A stretch of DNA of 64,000 bases, taken from contig CAUYUJ010019285.1 of NCBI GenBank assembly GCA_963575745.1, forward strand, positions 2,501 to 66,500. The letters are read 5' to 3'. The notes under the pieces were generated by a model. It did not search any database, was not told the DNA's origin, and saw only the letters and a list, made by a program, of their open reading frames with translations. The translations under genes were made by a program, and so were the position numbers. Each line of letters begins with the position of its first letter. Positions within the stretch are counted from its first letter, which is position 1. Of the stretch, positions 22,084 through 31,547 are shown in pieces. This DNA comes from Prorocentrum cordatum. Taxonomy: Eukaryota; Sar; Dinophyceae; Prorocentrales; Prorocentraceae.

Positions 22084-22409
22084 GCGGCGAATGCCGGCAC
22101 GAGCTCTGCGAAGTCGCCGGCTCCAATGTCGCTCAGATCCGACATGTGTTTGAAGCCTGATTCTGTCAACGCAGCGATCAAGCTCGCGACGTGGTGCCCT
22201 GGCTCTGCCTGCGCCGCGACGCCGCGGGCGACGGCCGCCAGAGGGGACGCTTCCACCTCGGCGCGGACCTCCGCGACCTCATCGCTGGCAGCCGGCGGAT
22301 GCGAGCACTTAGCGGCGCGGCTTTTGTCGATGAATCTCAAAGCCATGCTGGGCCAGAGCTCCGGAACAGAAGACGCAGAGAATGTGCGCACAAGTAGCTG
22401 CGTGGACAA
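21666..22409 (-). CDS. Probable N-terminal part of the recombinase ORF, frameshifted
   Basis: This frame starts at an ATG 75 bases after the RT-RNase H stop and reads as ordinary protein (MSTQLLVRTFSASSVPELWP, then DLSDIGAGDFAELVPAFA) for about 150 residues before turning Ala/Gly/Arg-rich. The recombinase continues in another frame from about 21.8 kb. One frameshift in the G+C-rich linker (about 21.70-21.85 kb) would join them. No domain recognised; a linker or DNA-binding role is only a guess. Confidence 0.5.
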   Translation of the reverse strand: MSTQLLVRTFSASSVPELWPSMALRFIDKSRAAKCSHPPAASDEVAEVRAEVEASPLAAVARGVAAQAEPGHHVASLIAALTESGFKHMSDLSDIGAGDFAELVPAFAACNCSFVKAFLSHCQSSASREQAAQAHKPGGRTKPQRPASLAAGVAAQAGSASGGAGAGCAGDQTPTAKRLDAPAEEKARAAFLVLGGRGGRGPLLRLQCSQPPWQLLPIAAAIRERSPLAGRGARSSGLVAKPAAATI

Positions 22410-22483
22410 CCGATTCTCACGTGATACGACCTCAACACAAGATTACGATGATGTTTTCCCAATTGCCACTCACTGGCTCTGAC

Positions 22484-23959
22484 TCACCAGGGCACGTCGG
22501 CTGGGAAGGACCACGGCATTTCTTGAAACCCGTCGGCGGCTAACTTACGCAGCTGCTCTGACTTGGCTGCTGGCCGGGTCGGAGCGTCGGCCAAGTTTAA
22601 ATGCGATGGCACGTGCCAGAGGTGCAAATAATGACCACGCTGCGCGACTGCAAACCAAAGCTCGCCTATGAGCTCGTTCCAATCAAATTGCCTGGAACAG
22701 CCGCGTAAAAGTGCACCCAGCGCGCTTGCGTTATCCACGAAGGCGAGGATTTCAGACTCGCCAGGCAGATAACTCAGCAAAAACTTAAGCGCGCAGAGAG
22801 CCGCCATGAGCTCCCAAGTGCCGATCTGATTCTTCCGATGAAGCACCCACTGCCTCGCCTCTGCTGGGACATCAGCAGCAGCCCAAGCCTTTAAACAGGG
22901 AGTTTGGATGACCCATGCCATCCGTCCCTGGCCTGTGGCGTCGGTGTAAAGGATGCAACGCTCTTTCTGGCGACGCATCACCGGGACGCTCCTCGATGGC
23001 GGTTCCTGTAAGAACCGCAGCCACCAATGCAGACGCAATTTGGTGCGCTGGGACAGCCGGCTCTGGTCGCCTGAGCCGTGGCGGTAAATGGCAGCAAGGT
23101 AGACGCGCGCGCCTCGGCCGAAGACGGCGGTCGCACCCCAGCTCAATTTGCCTGCTAATTTTAAAGCCCGCGCAGGCGAGAGCGATCTTCGCCGCAGAGC
23201 CTCCCGAATTTCCGCGGCCCATTTTTCCAATCTCTGTGCTTCGAGAGAAAACTGGATCAGCTGGTTGTGATCGTCAAATTCTACGCAGACTCCGAGGATC
23301 ACGGTCTTAGTGGCCTCCGCGACGGCTTTGCCGGCGTCGAGATCCCAGCCCAGCAGTTCTGACACGACTGCTCTTGCCAGGCGCGCAGAGCCGGCGGGGC
23401 CGATTAAGCAGTCACTGCCAATATCGCGCCCCTCCAGGGCCGAATCGCCGGCGAACATATCGTCGACAAAACGCAAATATAACAAGTGAAACAGAGCTGC
23501 CAAAATGCCTTGAATGGCGAGACCGAAGCGATCCCAACCGGACACTGAAGCGGAAGAGCCAAATGGCAGGCACAGCAACTGTAACGCCTTACCGTCTGCC
23601 ACTGCTTCTGGCCAAGCTGTCACTGCTAGCGGCAAGTGGCCGCTGCAAATCGGCAGCGTCTTAAAAGCATTCTGGAAGTCATCTTTCCTCCACCTCATGG
23701 CAATGTGTTGCTTGCCTGCTGCTGCGTGGCGCACTGATGCCACCAAAGTGCCCAGTGTGTCTGGACATGTTCTTTCACTATGTACAACCGCACCATTCAC
23801 CGCAGACGCAGTGAAATCGTCTATGCAGCGAATTTGTGGCATTCCGTCTCTCTCACCCTGCACGATAGGGAAGCGAGCTGTTAAAACACAAGAATTTACT
23901 TCTAGGTTACGGAGCGGGCCTTGCCATCTTCGACCTCTTTTGAGCAGGCCGATAAACAT
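22484..23959 (-). CDS. Reverse transcriptase - RNase H of DIRS-like element
   Basis: This 491-residue frame copies element RNA into DNA and removes the RNA strand. RT motifs in order: IRCIDDF (43-49); motif A RKDDFQNAFKTLP with Asp94; motif B LPFGSSASVSGWDRF (131-145); motif C LRFVDDMFAGD with Asp166 and Asp167. RNase H follows: Asp340 in LYTDATG, Glu383 in TWELMAAL, Asp409 in FVDNASA and Asp458 in LNLADAPTR. All eight expected acidic positions are present. The start at 23959 is an internal Met: the true N-terminus lies in 24101-24631, with stops in all frames between. Confidence 0.85.
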   Translation of the reverse strand: MFIGLLKRGRRWQGPLRNLEVNSCVLTARFPIVQGERDGMPQIRCIDDFTASAVNGAVVHSERTCPDTLGTLVASVRHAAAGKQHIAMRWRKDDFQNAFKTLPICSGHLPLAVTAWPEAVADGKALQLLCLPFGSSASVSGWDRFGLAIQGILAALFHLLYLRFVDDMFAGDSALEGRDIGSDCLIGPAGSARLARAVVSELLGWDLDAGKAVAEATKTVILGVCVEFDDHNQLIQFSLEAQRLEKWAAEIREALRRRSLSPARALKLAGKLSWGATAVFGRGARVYLAAIYRHGSGDQSRLSQRTKLRLHWWLRFLQEPPSRSVPVMRRQKERCILYTDATGQGRMAWVIQTPCLKAWAAADVPAEARQWVLHRKNQIGTWELMAALCALKFLLSYLPGESEILAFVDNASALGALLRGCSRQFDWNELIGELWFAVAQRGHYLHLWHVPSHLNLADAPTRPAAKSEQLRKLAADGFQEMPWSFPADVPW

Positions 23960-24100
23960 TGAGTCCTAACCCTCGTATCGCTGCCCTTTTCCGCGGCGAT
24001 TTTACCGAGAGTCGCCTCATTCCGCTCGCACGGATGTGCTAAAAGCGACCGCAAAGTCTCGGCTGGTCCCGGAGACCTGGCAGCGGGCGCGCGGATGCCA
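23960..24100 (-). pseudogene. Frame-disrupted junction in the pol ORF
   Basis: Upstream (24101-24631) and downstream (from 23959) parts of pol share one frame, but that frame has at least four stops between them. A different frame (23902-24132) is open and protein-like here (ETLRSLLAHPCERNEATLGK). Two compensating indels explain this more simply than several point mutations. Confidence 0.55.
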
Positions 24101-24631
24101 CTAGCGCAGGCGCCCCACCAAAGGGAAGCCATGGCAGAGGTTGCGAAACAAGGTATTATCTGACCATGCTATAGCCTCGAGCATCTCTTTCAGCAGCAGA
24201 AGGTTCTTCTCCGGACCCAGCAGTGACTGACAGTGAGCTGGCAAACTTCTGAAGATAGTCTGCCACTGTGGGTCCGTCACTAGTTTCCGACGCTTCCAAA
24301 AAGCAAGAGCAGACTGGCGAGCGGTTTGCAGCTCGGCAACCGACATTGAAACCGATCTCGCAAAATGGCCGTTTAAAAATGTTCGCACGCGCGGGCTATC
24401 GTCGGCTGCTGGCAAGCCGCTGGCCCAGCGCAAGTGGTCGCTCGGACCCAGGCTATGCAAATCCTCGCGGGCGCTAAATGCAGAGAAAGCTGCCTGGACA
24501 GCTTCGAGTGGAGAATTTGCCGATTCACTTGACCTTGAACTGGTACCTGGAAGCGGTGGCGCCTCCGTGTCGTCTGATGCTTCCTCCGAGATATCACTCC
24601 CGGCGCCCTCGACTAGTGGTGCTTGGCCCAC
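24101..24631 (-). CDS. N-terminal part of pol (DIRS-like)
   Basis: A 176-residue frame with an acidic/Ser-rich start (SDISEEASDDTEAPPLPG) and an all-helical second half (NLLLLKEMLEAIAWSDNTLF), ending FPLVGRLR at a TAG. Its ATG overlaps the end of the gag frame by 19 bases, as is usual for such elements. It is in the same frame as the RT ORF downstream. No catalytic domain; it is probably the region before the RT fingers. Confidence 0.6.
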   Translation of the reverse strand: MGQAPLVEGAGSDISEEASDDTEAPPLPGTSSRSSESANSPLEAVQAAFSAFSAREDLHSLGPSDHLRWASGLPAADDSPRVRTFLNGHFARSVSMSVAELQTARQSALAFWKRRKLVTDPQWQTIFRSLPAHCQSLLGPEKNLLLLKEMLEAIAWSDNTLFRNLCHGFPLVGRLR

Positions 24632-25500
24632 TCACCACTTGTTTCCCCAACTGTTGTACTGCTGATTGCCAGAGCGGGGGCTGCGAGACCTGCGCTGATA
24701 ATCGGCGCCCGCCGTGCCTTGGGGCGCTTGGCCGGCGACCGGACAGGCTGGTTGTCAGCCTCTGTGCCGCCGGAGCTCTTCTTACCCCCCTTGCCGCCCT
24801 TGTCGGCAACGCCCTTGGCACAGCCTTTGGGCTGACCCTTCGGCCGCTGCCCCTTAGCTGTCACAGCCCGGCCAGCCTCCGTGAAGCTTTTGTTTACTTT
24901 GTCTTTGGCGTCAGCCAGGTTTTCACGATCGATCTCGGCGAAGTAAGGCGCCAAATCCACGACGTCTTCCTCCAGGGCCCTGGCCGTGGCCCTCCTCTGG
25001 AGAACATCGTACTGATAAGCTGTCCTGACTCCACCGTGCTCCTCGGCGATGCGCACGATGTCGTGGGCGTACGCAAGGAAGTCAGCCATGCTGCATGCCT
25101 TGGTCAGGATTACCTTGAATCCCCACTCGTGCAGGTGGCCCATGAACGCGGCAAAGCCAGCGTAGTCGACTTTGTCCATCCACGCCATGTTCCGCTTGGC
25201 GGCAGCGCTCTGCTTCACCCGCCCCTCGTAACGGCCGTCCCCCACGACAGCGTCGATCAGAGGAGTCCGGCTCCAAGTTGGGCGGTGGTGATCGCGCAGA
25301 TCCTCGCCCTCAGCGGACCCGACCCAAGGCCTGCCCTCGTCGTGCGCGATCTTCCCCGCCGCCTCGAACTTCGCGAGGACTTCCTCTGACGGGAGTGCAT
25401 CCTTGGCGAAATACTGCATGCCCAGCTCGAGTTTCCGGTCCTGCAACTTGAAAACTGAGTCCTTTTCGGCTTCCCTTTCTGCAGCGCCTGCGACTGACAT
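24613..25500 (-). CDS. Gag-like ORF, second part
   Basis: A 295-residue frame, apparently the structural protein of the DIRS-like element. The middle is helical with no catalytic motif (KVDYAGFAAFMGHLHEWGFK, YDVLQRRATARALEEDVVDL). The C-terminus is Lys/Gly-rich (KGQRPKGQPKGCAKGVADKG), suited to RNA binding in place of a zinc knuckle. The true start is upstream in another frame: 25257-26003 holds the N-terminal part, and the switch falls at a TTTT run near 25463. Confidence 0.6.
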   Translation of the reverse strand: MSVAGAAEREAEKDSVFKLQDRKLELGMQYFAKDALPSEEVLAKFEAAGKIAHDEGRPWVGSAEGEDLRDHHRPTWSRTPLIDAVVGDGRYEGRVKQSAAAKRNMAWMDKVDYAGFAAFMGHLHEWGFKVILTKACSMADFLAYAHDIVRIAEEHGGVRTAYQYDVLQRRATARALEEDVVDLAPYFAEIDRENLADAKDKVNKSFTEAGRAVTAKGQRPKGQPKGCAKGVADKGGKGGKKSSGGTEADNQPVRSPAKRPKARRAPIISAGLAAPALAISSTTVGETSGEWAKHH

Positions 25501-26003
25501 TCTGCAAATTGTTTCACTGCTTCAGCCATGCCGGAAAGCTCTTTGTTGTTGTGGGCCACCTCTGGTGGCACCGATGGCCCTGGCGAGGCTTTCTTCGCGC
25601 GCGCCCCCTGCACCTTGAGTGCCGAGACAATCTGCGCTGGCGAGACTTTCCAGCTCTTCCACGGGTCGTCCTGTTCGCTGGCATACGGGGTGGCGTGAAC
25701 GGGAATGCTCGCCTTGATCATGTCCCGCATGCGAGGGTCTTCGAAGTCGGCTGGCGCGATGCTGCCCCCCGTCTCGGCCAGCAGCCGTGCGACAGACACG
25801 CAGTGGAAGAGATCGTGCTTCTTGGCGGGGTCGACGTCGACATCGATGACGAAGTCCACCCACTCACGCACCTGATTGGCACCTGCGCCGTCGAAGGCTC
25901 CACTGGCGGCGGTGGCGATCATCGCCGCGACGTCACTCGGAGAGAAAGACATCTTCCCTCGGACGGCGCGTAGAATCAGATTGCTCTGCGTGCTAAGACG
26001 CAA
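25257..26003 (-). CDS. Gag-like ORF, first part
   Basis: The natural protein covers about the first 180 residues (SFSPSDVAAMIATAASGAFD, then KKHDLFHCVSVARLLAETGG). After about 25465 the frame becomes Arg/Ser-rich, which marks the frameshift into 24613-25500. The start is probably at the Met of KMSFSP (about residue 18). First ORF of the element; family not known to me beyond its position. Confidence 0.55.
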   Translation of the reverse strand: MRLSTQSNLILRAVRGKMSFSPSDVAAMIATAASGAFDGAGANQVREWVDFVIDVDVDPAKKHDLFHCVSVARLLAETGGSIAPADFEDPRMRDMIKASIPVHATPYASEQDDPWKSWKVSPAQIVSALKVQGARAKKASPGPSVPPEVAHNNKELSGMAEAVKQFAECQSQALQKGKPKRTQFSSCRTGNSSWACSISPRMHSRQRKSSRSSRRRGRSRTTRAGLGSGPLRARICAITTAQLGAGLL

Positions 26004-27439
26004 ATCTGCAAGTCAGACACCTTGTCTGAGGCATCACGGTTACGGTGGACAGCTGAAGGATCCCCCGCCACAGGTGGATACCTGGCCTCTCTTCCGACGA
26101 AGCAGAGAGGGAGACTTGCCTCAGGCATGGTGAGAGCAACCAGATTTCAGATTGCAGGCAGCTCCTCCCAAGATGCCTTCAACCAAGACATCCCTTCGCA
26201 AAATCAGTTCTGACGCCACCTGCTGTCGCCACCAAAAGACGCGACAGCAACCTGTGAGAGGCTCGGCTAGGTCTGAGCTGTGAGAGGGCAGATTGCTCGA
26301 GGCGTGGTCGTCTGAGCCAGTGCAGAACGCACGAGACAAGAGACAACAACCTGCTAATGCGCGGTCTGCACCGCGGGGCAAAACGTAGCCAGCGCTGATG
26401 CGATGCTTATCCCCCTCCGCAGCCTGAGTGCACCACCCAGGCCTCCGGAGGGCGTCATAAGCGCGCCTGCCGAGCGCCACGTGCGATGCTGCCCCGCTGG
26501 AGAACCTGCCTTGCCGCGCGGGCCCCCTGCAGCTGGACGGTGCTGGGCTGCCGTCAGGGAAAGGATTCCCCTGGCGCCCCGCGCCGCCGACGCAATTCAA
26601 CTTTGTCGCCGCCGCCGCCAGATCTGAATGATGAGATGGATGAGTGAGCGCCCATCTTTGGGACGAGCGCGTCCGCCTGGACGCGGCGCGAAGGGGCTCA
26701 CGCTCGTCCTTCGCGACAGAATGCTGTCCGTCGTCGCGGAGCAGGCGAATCCGTCTCCAAACGGTTTCTTTCCTGGTGGGTGGTCTGGGTGACCCCATCC
26801 TTTATGTGACGGGGCGAGCCGTCTTGGCAGGCAACGCCGTCAAGGCGACGCGCTAGAGGGCGCGCGCAGCTCGACTGCGCGCTATTGCAACGACGCGAAT
26901 GTCAGCTTCGCCTCGGGGCCAAGGCAACAGGAAACGTAGCCAAGCAGCAGCTTGCGGAGGGGCTTCCGACCCCACGCTAATTCGGGACCCTGTTTGGGGC
27001 CGAAAATCTTCCGAAATCCGATGGGCCGATTTCCCATGGGAAATCCGTCCAGCTGCAATCTCAGCCGCCGAATTTTTAGCAGCCGCACCAGAATTTAATT
27101 CTGAGCTCGCTGGTGAAAGGGCGCCAGCATGGATATTCCGATTACGCGCCGTTTGGGACGCAGGCCCCCCGGGGTCGGTCGAGGACGGGCGCGCTGCACA
27201 AATGCAAAGCACCCCCGCCCCCGTTGTGCGCAGGTGGGGGGTTAGCCAATGCCCCCCCCCCCCATCAAGGACTAGCTTCTGCCGCCTGCACACATCCGAC
27301 CCCGAGTGCCCCAGAGTGTCCGTAGCCCCTCCTTCTGGCTCGCGCGGTCGGGACTGCGCGGCGGCCGAGTGCAGCTTTGCCAATGCGCAGCCGGCGCGCA
27401 GACCCCGGCTCTCGGCTTGGCAACGGCCAGGTCACTGCA
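26004..27439. other. Region 5' of the DIRS-like element, no gene
   Basis: May include the 5' untranslated or terminal part of the element; GTCTGAGGCAT and GCCTCAGGCAT near 26034 and 26121 form an imperfect inverted pair. The 225-residue minus frame (26121-26798) has no motif. Nothing else recognised. Confidence 0.35.
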
Positions 27440-28160
27440 TTTCTTTGGCGCGCCGGGGCACCAGAATGCAGAAGGAGCTAAGAATGCAATTTTTGGGCGC
27501 GCGGACGCCCAGGAGCGCTAAGTCGCACTCAGGTTGCGAATCTGGGTGCGCATGGGCACCAGAAAGCAAAAGGAGGCTCACAATGCAATTTCGCGCGGAC
27601 GCCGAGGAGCGCTAATTTGCGCTCAGCTTGCGAATCTGGGCACGCCTGGGCAGCAGAACGCAGAGAGGCGTTCAGAATGCCACTTTGGGCGCGCGAACGC
27701 TGAGGAGCGCTTTGCTGCGCTGAGATTGCGAATCTGGGCGCGCCTGGGCACCAGAACGCAGAAAGAACACAGAGTGCAATTTTGAGCGCGCGGGCGCCAC
27801 AAGCGCACAGATTGCGAACCTGGGTGCGCCTGGGAATCAAAACGCAGAAAGGCGCTCAGGATGCAATTCTGGGCGCGCGGACCCCCAGGAGCGCTAAGTC
27901 ACGCTCGGATCGCGAGCCCGGGTGCGCCTGGGCACGAGAACGCGGAAAGGAGCTCAGAATGCAATTCTGGGCGCGCGGATGCCCAGGAGCTCTCAGACCG
28001 CGCATCTTGGTGCGCCTGGCCACCAGAACGCAGAAAGGAGCTCAGAATGCAATTCTGGGCGCGCGGACGCCCAGGAGCGCTAAGTCACGCTCAGATTGCG
28101 AACTGGGGTGCGCCTGGGCACCAGAACGCAAAAAGGAGCTCAGAATGAAATGCTGGGCGC
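27440..28160 (+). repeat. Satellite array of ~90-98-bp units
   Basis: About eight units, each with GCGCGGACGCCCAGGAGCGC, then TTGCGAATCTGGGTGCGCCT, then GGGCACCAGAACGCAGAAAG and GAATGCAATT(C/T)TGGGC. The same unit occurs inverted at about 31000-31310. Confidence 0.8.
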
Positions 28161-29030
28161 TCTCGCGGCCCCCCCGAGGCCCCCTCAAGCCCCCTGGCCA
28201 CGTAGGGAGCCCACGTCTGGCTCCAAGTCAAGTTTGTCTCGGGCCCACCAGGCTGTTGCTCAGCAAGCGCCCCTTGAGGCTCGTAGGTCTAGGTTGCACG
28301 AAATGTTTGGGGATTGCTCTCAAAGCCCTGGGGCCCCGTCGTCGGTGGGGGATGTAGGTCAGGCTCCTCCCGATGAGGTCGATGAATCTCTTGAGTGCTG
28401 GCCCGGCGAAGAGGGCAATCCGTGAGCAGGCCAGCTCAATTTCTGCGATGACGGGTCGTTGAGCAACGCCCTCTCCTCCCCGTCGCACCCTGCCCTCCCC
28501 GACCCAAGCTCGAAGGTGGGCGCAAGTGCTCGCGCCCAGGAGATGCAGCTGAAATCTGGCCAGGCGCAGGAGCAGTGTAGCACCCCCTCCAATTCGAGCC
28601 AGCCCCCCCCCCAAAAAAAAAATCCAGTCAGCGCTTTACATGGTGAATCTGAACGGCAGTTCACCCATGATGCCGACCCTGGGCCCAGTCCGTTGCAGGT
28701 CCCTGGAGGTGCGTCGCCGTCGCCGCCCACGTTTGCTAGCCCACCTTTGGGTTGAGAGCCGACAGGAGATTGGATTCGCCTGGGGGCAGGGCTTCGCCCA
28801 TTCCCTCCCCCCCTCGCTGCTCGGTTCCGCAGCATCCAGGCTCGAAGCCTCGCGCGCTCTCCTTGTTTCGGGTGCGCATGCCGCCTGGATCTCCACGGTC
28901 GAGCTCAGCAGCACTCGACGCCATGGAGTGGCCCCCCCTCCTGTGCGCCGCGCGCAGGGCGCACGATTCGAGGAGGGCCCAGTCAGACAGGCAGCCCACA
29001 GGCGACGAGTCAACCTACGAGACCAGCGCG
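28161..29030. other. Stretch before LINE 5' half, no clear gene
   Basis: Mixed sequence with a CCCCCCCCCAAAAAAAAA run near 28605. Some of it may be the upstream part of the LINE fragment that starts near 29030, but the frames are broken and no motif shows. Not called. Confidence 0.3.
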
Positions 29031-29913
29031 CTCAGTGGCGGACCCAGGTGCACACCATTGTTGGATGGGGTCAGCAAGGGCCGTCAGAGAGACAACGGGC
29101 GGCGCCAGCTGGAACAGCACCAGATCGCGGCGAAGAAGGCAGCAGGGGACAGACCAGACGGTGCCCGCACGGTGCTGAGAGAAGGTCGCGGCCCCCCCCA
29201 TGGAGCGAGCGGCTCCGCATCCTGGAGAGCCAGTGTCAGTTCCATCCAGCGGCCGTGGAGTCATTTGCCCACGCCGCATAGAAGGTCATGCAGCGTGCCC
29301 AGGGGCTTGCAGTACTGTCGGCCATCAGCGACTTCCGTGCGTCGGTGGTTGAGCCCGAGGCCAACGGCACACTGCGCAAATCGCTGAAGAAAGGACCCCC
29401 CCGTGGAGATTGTGGTGGGCCAGCAGCTGGTCTATCATCCGAGGGGCATCATGGACGCGAAGGCGAAGAAGTGCCAGCAGCTGTGGCCCCCCACGGCCCC
29501 CAAGGTGCAGGGCTTCGGAGAGTTGTTCAGAGGTATGTGAGAGAGCGATTGATGAATCGCCCCCGCAGATGGGGGCGCCCGGCGTCTCCACAGCGGCATC
29601 GCGCATGAAGGCGAAGGCTGGCATGGGCATCGACATGTCGCGCCCGTGGACTACCAGAGGCCCCCAGCCGAGGGCCAGGCGGAGTTGCTCCGCATCTTGG
29701 AGGCGGTCGAGCACGCTCTGTCGTGGCCAGCGGAGACGCTCACCGCCATAGGGAAACTCACCCCGAGGAGACGGCGGGAGATCGCGCCATCGGCCTCGTA
29801 TCGATGCTCAGCCGCCTCTGGCCACTCCTGCGAGAACCCCATGTGCAGTCATGGTGGGCCGACCGCGCCCGACATTGGGACGCAGCCCTGCCAGGCAACC
29901 CATGCCTGCATGA
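29031..29913 (+). pseudogene. Decayed LINE, 5' half: region before RT motif A
   Basis: Plus-strand frames read as the N-terminal part of an RT polyprotein like the one at 17.2-19.9 kb. Pieces in order: SDFRASVVEPEANGTLRKSL; VEIVVGQQLVYHPRGIMDAK; MKAKAGMGIDMSRP; PPAEGQAELLRILEAVEHAL; DRAIGLVSMLSRLWPLLREP and WWADRARHWDAALPG, the last two resembling the fingers region ahead of motif A. Frames change several times and stops occur. It ends abruptly at repeat M (29914), just where the minus-strand half lacks its start. Confidence 0.65.
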
Positions 29914-30288
29914 AGATGAAGCGTAAACTCGTTTCCGGCAAGGGAAAATCATGTGGAGCAGGCCCAAGCGTGCTCGCCTCACCTCCTCTGCTCCCGCTCA
30001 CACGCCTCTGTGCCTGCTTCGCGGGCAAGCGGTACCTGGCGGGCCGCTTTGCATTTTCGGAGGCGGAAGTATTATCGGTGCTAGTCTCTTGGGTCTGCCG
30101 TTCTGGTCGCCCCACAGGAGACGCGGGGAGCGGGGCCAAGCCGGGCCAAAGCACGAGCGACGGCCTGGCGCGCTGTGGCACTGCCCGCTCCCTCGCAGGC
30201 ACGCCGCGTTCTCAAGCTCTGTGGTGACCGAACGCTCTCCGCGTGGGGCGGCGCCCGCAGGGCTGGCAGCAGCCGCCTGGCGGCGGTT
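29914..30288 (+). repeat. Repeat M, inverted copy
   Basis: ATGAAGCGTAAACTCGTTTC onward matches the reverse complement of 20118-20487 with few differences, through GGCAGCAGCCGCC. Here there are no flanking D units. It forms a ~370-base inverted repeat pair with the left copy, 9.4 kb apart. Confidence 0.75.
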
Positions 30289-30740
30289 CCCTGCCGCCTC
30301 GCGGGCAAACCCAGGGCCCCTGCCTTCTCGCGGGCATACCCAGAGTCCCTGCCTTCTCGCGGGCAAACTCAGGCCACCGTGTTTCTCATTCTCTGGTTGC
30401 CTTCGCGGGCAAGTTCAGGGTCCCTGCCTTCTCGCGGGCAAACCCAGGGTCGCTGCCTTCTCGCGGGCATGTCCAGAGTCCCTGCCTTCTCGCGGGCAAA
30501 CTCAGGCCGCACTTCTCCCGGGCTCTGCCGGGTTCCGTGTGGCATGCTGCGTGCAGGGTTACTGCGCTGCCTTCTCGCGGGCAAACCTAGTGGGGTCTTG
30601 CCTTCTCGCGGGCGCACCCAAAAGTCCCTGCCTTCTCGCGAGAAGCTGTATTACTTTGGGGTCGCTGCCTTCTCGCGGGCTTTACCTCGTGCGACGGCGT
30701 GGAGGTTCCCTGCCTTCTCGCGCGCGGCAAACCCAGGCCT
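30289..30740 (+). repeat. Minisatellite
   Basis: About 10-12 occurrences of CCTGCCTTCTCGCGGGCA separated by AAACCCAGG-like spacers of variable length; the first units are about 29 bases apart and later ones are irregular. Confidence 0.8.
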
Positions 30741-30999
30741 GTCGAGATACGCTCTCCGGCCCTTTTCTCCAGAGGATCGGGCGTCCCGGGGCGCAGGCTC
30801 CTCGTTGGGTTTCCAGTGGGTGCGGCCCTCAGTGCATTTCTGGTGCCGCTGATCGCACCCCGCCGTGAGGGCCACTCTCTCGCTGGTCCTTGCCGCCTGT
30901 GGTGAAACGTGGAGTGCGTCGTTGCTGCCGCCGTGGGGCTCTCTCTGGCCCTCGCAGCCTGCCATTCCCAGTCTGTGCCGGCCAGTCTGAGCGCGACTG

Positions 31000-31310
31000 T
31001 GCACTCGGGCGGCATTCGCTTGCCCAGTATTGCACTCTATGTTCCTTCCTTTCTGCGTTCTGGTGCCCAGGCGCACCCAGATTCGCAGTCTGAACGCGAC
31101 TTTGCGCTCGTGGGCGTCCGCGTGCCCAGAATTGCATTTTGTACTCCTTTCGGCGTTGTGGTGCCCAGGCGCACCCAGATTTGCAGTCTGAGCGCGACTT
31201 CGCGCACCTGGGCGTCCGCGCGCCCAGAATTGCATCCTGAGCTCTTTTCTGCGTTCTGGTGACCAGGCGCACCAAGATTCGCAGTCTGAGAGCTCCTGGG
31301 CGGGTGAGAA
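31000..31310 (-). repeat. Satellite array, inverted copy
   Basis: Three to four units of the 27.4-28.2 kb satellite in the opposite orientation (CGTTCTGGTGCCCAGGCGCA, then GCGTCCGCGCGCCCAGAATT). Confidence 0.75.
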
Positions 31311-31439
31311 GTTGGAGGCCAGAGCTGCGGAATTCCAGAGCAAGGCCTCCGCGGGGCTTCCCCGGGACAGACCTCACAGCGCTGATTGCGGCAAGAACGG
31401 CATGGCCTCGGGGCTGCACGCAACGTAGTCGAGCATCCG

Positions 31440-31547
31440 GGTGCGTTCTGACCAAAATTTCGAGGCGGGTCCAGTCGTGGCGCGAGGGTCTCCCATGAGG
31501 CCCCCAAAAAGGCGAAAGCGAGGCAAGGGCAGCGGCAGCGGTACAGT
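31440..31547. repeat. Dispersed repeat RK, copy 2
   Basis: GTGCGTTCTGACCAAAATTT through GGCGAAAGCGAGGCAAGG and GGTACAGTAGGGGCCCGACC. Related segments lie at 8520-8700 and 52210-52375. It runs into repeat RL. Confidence 0.6.

Larger units (their letters stand above)
20773..26003 (-). mobile_element. DIRS-like tyrosine-recombinase retrotransposon
   Basis: Read on the minus strand, the order is gag-like ORFs (26003 to 24613), RT plus RNase H (24631 to 22484) and tyrosine recombinase (22409 to 20773). This gag - RT/RH - YR order, with no integrase and no aspartic protease, is that of DIRS/Ngaro-type elements, which integrate through a circular intermediate using the recombinase. I see no methyltransferase domain such as DIRS1 has, so Ngaro-like is the closer fit. 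I could not find terminal or split direct repeats, so the outer limits are ORF limits only. At least four frameshifts suggest it is not autonomous as assembled. Confidence 0.8.

Noticed and set aside
27321-27346. CCGTAGCC...TGGCTCG as a second spliced-leader relic
   Set aside because: Only the two ends resemble the leader; the middle (ATTTT) is replaced by CCTCCTTC and the AAG end is missing.
27440-28160. CRISPR-like spaced repeats
   Set aside because: Units are contiguous ~90-bp satellites without unique spacers, in a eukaryotic context with no cas genes.
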